Shown: one piece after another, positions 63,078-64,000 of the stretch
How the letters are laid out: each line of letters begins with the position of its first letter
Numbering within the stretch: the first letter of the stretch is position 1
Origin: QQVM01 sp964544885
GTDB taxonomy: Bacteria > Bacteroidota > Bacteroidia > AKYH767-A > 2013-40CM-41-45
DNA length: 64,000 nucleotides
Assembly: GCA_964544885.1 (NCBI GenBank)
Contig: CAZJDX010000018.1
Span: 1-64,000 of the forward strand
Direction of reading: 5' to 3'
Made by a program: the position numbers and the translations under genes
The notes under the pieces: model-generated
What the model was told of the DNA's origin: nothing
Seen by the model: the letters and a program-made list of their open reading frames with translations, nothing else
Databases searched by the model: none

Positions 63078-63981
63078 TCAGGTCTAATCTCCTCTTAGGA
63101 AGAATGGTAGAATTATTCCAACCTGTTCCGATTCCCATATTTCCTGATGCCGTCATTCTTGCAACTTCCAATCCGTCGTAGGTATTCTTTGCCACCGAAG
63201 AAGCTCCGGAATAGGTACCGGTGAAAATAAACTTCAACATGTCCGGTCCAAAAGCGGCATTGGTTGGATTATCACCCCAGTTAATCACCGCGCATCCTAA
63301 ATCCGATCCTTCATCTTTAATGCCCACATACATCTGATCGCTCTGTCGAACCATATGTGTACCTACTTCCATCCAGGTTCGATTACCAAGTGAAGCAATA
63401 TTTATTCCTTCACCAAGATTCAACATGGCCAAGGGTGCAGAGATAGGATTGAATGTGTTACCATAACTGATACTTACCTTGGTCATATTTGATAAATTAC
63501 CTGGACCACCAACTCCATAGGTAATTCGCATTCGCTCAGTTAAAGTGCTTGGGTTTGATGAATGGGTAGCCGTAGAAAATAAAATGGGTGCATCCTCATA
63601 TTGCCTCAACTCTGCAAATACTTTATCTCCTGGATGAGTGTGAATACCAACCTTAAATCCATCAGTTGGAGTAATATAATCTGTCAATCGATTTGTAAAC
63701 TGTGCGAACACATCTTCGTCTTCTGGAAATCTATTTAAATGAAATACAGATTGAGGATACCAATCACCGGTGCTATGAAAGTCATTCAGACCTAAATATC
63801 CATAAGGCGCCAACCTCTTCCAATGCATATTTGATGTAAAGAAATCCATATTGCCTCCGTCGCGATTCTGAATAGCTTTTAAATGTATATCATCCTTCTT
63901 TTCATAGCCATAAACCAAATTATTAGGATCAGGATTCATGATGTGGAATTTTTCAGTTTGAGTACCTTCATCAATAAACAT
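63034..63981 (-). CDS. N-terminal part of the same tail-fibre-like protein, truncated by frameshift
   Basis: This 315-residue open frame encodes repeated beta motifs and LGMxTKVSISYGN-like turns typical of tail-fibre or bacterial surface stalks. It ends SSGGGGLKLS at a stop just past the G12 tract. The other frame resumes with GGGGSNYPDH. The reading frame is open from the ATG at 63981 back to the window edge, so the true start is probably outside. Confidence 0.7.
   Translation of the reverse strand: MFIDEGTQTEKFHIMNPDPNNLVYGYEKKDDIHLKAIQNRDGGNMDFFTSNMHWKRLAPYGYLGLNDFHSTGDWYPQSVFHLNRFPEDEDVFAQFTNRLTDYITPTDGFKVGIHTHPGDKVFAELRQYEDAPILFSTATHSSNPSTLTERMRITYGVGGPGNLSNMTKVSISYGNTFNPISAPLAMLNLGEGINIASLGNRTWMEVGTHMVRQSDQMYVGIKDEGSDLGCAVINWGDNPTNAAFGPDMLKFIFTGTYSGASSVAKNTYDGLEVARMTASGNMGIGTGWNNSTILPKRRLDLIDNASSGGGGLKLS
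63049..63060 (-). repeat. Poly-G tract (12 G on coding strand) causing a frameshift
   Basis: Twelve C on the plus strand, G12 on the coding strand. With 12 G, the N-terminal frame stops; with 11 or 14 it continues into the C-terminal frame through SGGGGSNYPD. Homopolymers of this length are prone to replication slippage and to sequencing error. Confidence 0.9.
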
Positions 63982-64000
63982 CCTCCAAACGGCGCCATAA

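Overview
The window looks like chromosomal DNA from a member of the Bacteroidota. Several secreted proteins end in type IX secretion (T9SS) sorting domains: five of type A and two of gliding-motility type B. Many start codons sit 15 to 55 bases downstream of the Bacteroidota -7 promoter element TAnnTTTG, and Shine-Dalgarno motifs are scarce. Menaquinone appears to be made by the futalosine route (MqnE). No secretion machinery, rRNA, phage, insertion sequence or CRISPR array is visible. The family or genus cannot be fixed from the sequence alone.

Layout. 1-9 kb, mostly minus strand: a MscS channel, a T9SS cargo built from four exact-length Cys-rich repeats, then an apparent operon of nitronate monooxygenase/FabK-like oxidoreductase, two M16 peptidases with complementary active-site features, and a type B cargo protein. 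9-20.5 kb: sugar nucleotidyltransferase, glyA, homogentisate dioxygenase, a large T9SS cargo, a fumarylacetoacetase-family enzyme (two steps of tyrosine breakdown close together), an RSH (p)ppGpp enzyme, a Fur regulator and a STAS protein. 20.5-29 kb: purA, a secreted S1/P1-like zinc protein, a ComB-like phosphatase, gcvT, a glycosyltransferase divergent from a CapD-like nucleotide-sugar dehydratase, a thioesterase and a cupredoxin T9SS protein. 29-42 kb: miaE, an unknown 158-residue protein, a membrane glycosyltransferase-51 enzyme with a long extra N-terminal region, two overlapping genes that look like a split and degenerate histidine kinase, psuK-psuG, rocD, rlmD, an NlpC/P60 peptidase, a phosphoribosyltransferase, aroK, terC and tRNA-Pro(GGG).

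42.5-50.2 kb is one gene for a 2572-residue adhesin-like protein with about 16 PKD and 11 Ig-like/SprB-like domains, including a duplicated five-domain block. The 1-kb gap after it holds a strongly foldable, three-way-junction element with a promoter-like motif and a terminator-like hairpin, a candidate undescribed non-coding RNA. 51-61 kb: prolyl oligopeptidase, a tandem two-copy D-Ala-D-Ala ligase, a PASTA protein, a T9SS cargo, an RluD-family pseudouridine synthase and mqnE. The window ends inside a T9SS/S74 tail-fibre-like gene interrupted by a 12-base G tract that shifts the frame.

Most genes are housekeeping or surface functions. The points most worth a second look are the structured intergenic element, the homopolymer-interrupted surface gene, the split kinase pair next to psuKG, the double ligase and the Cys-repeat protein.
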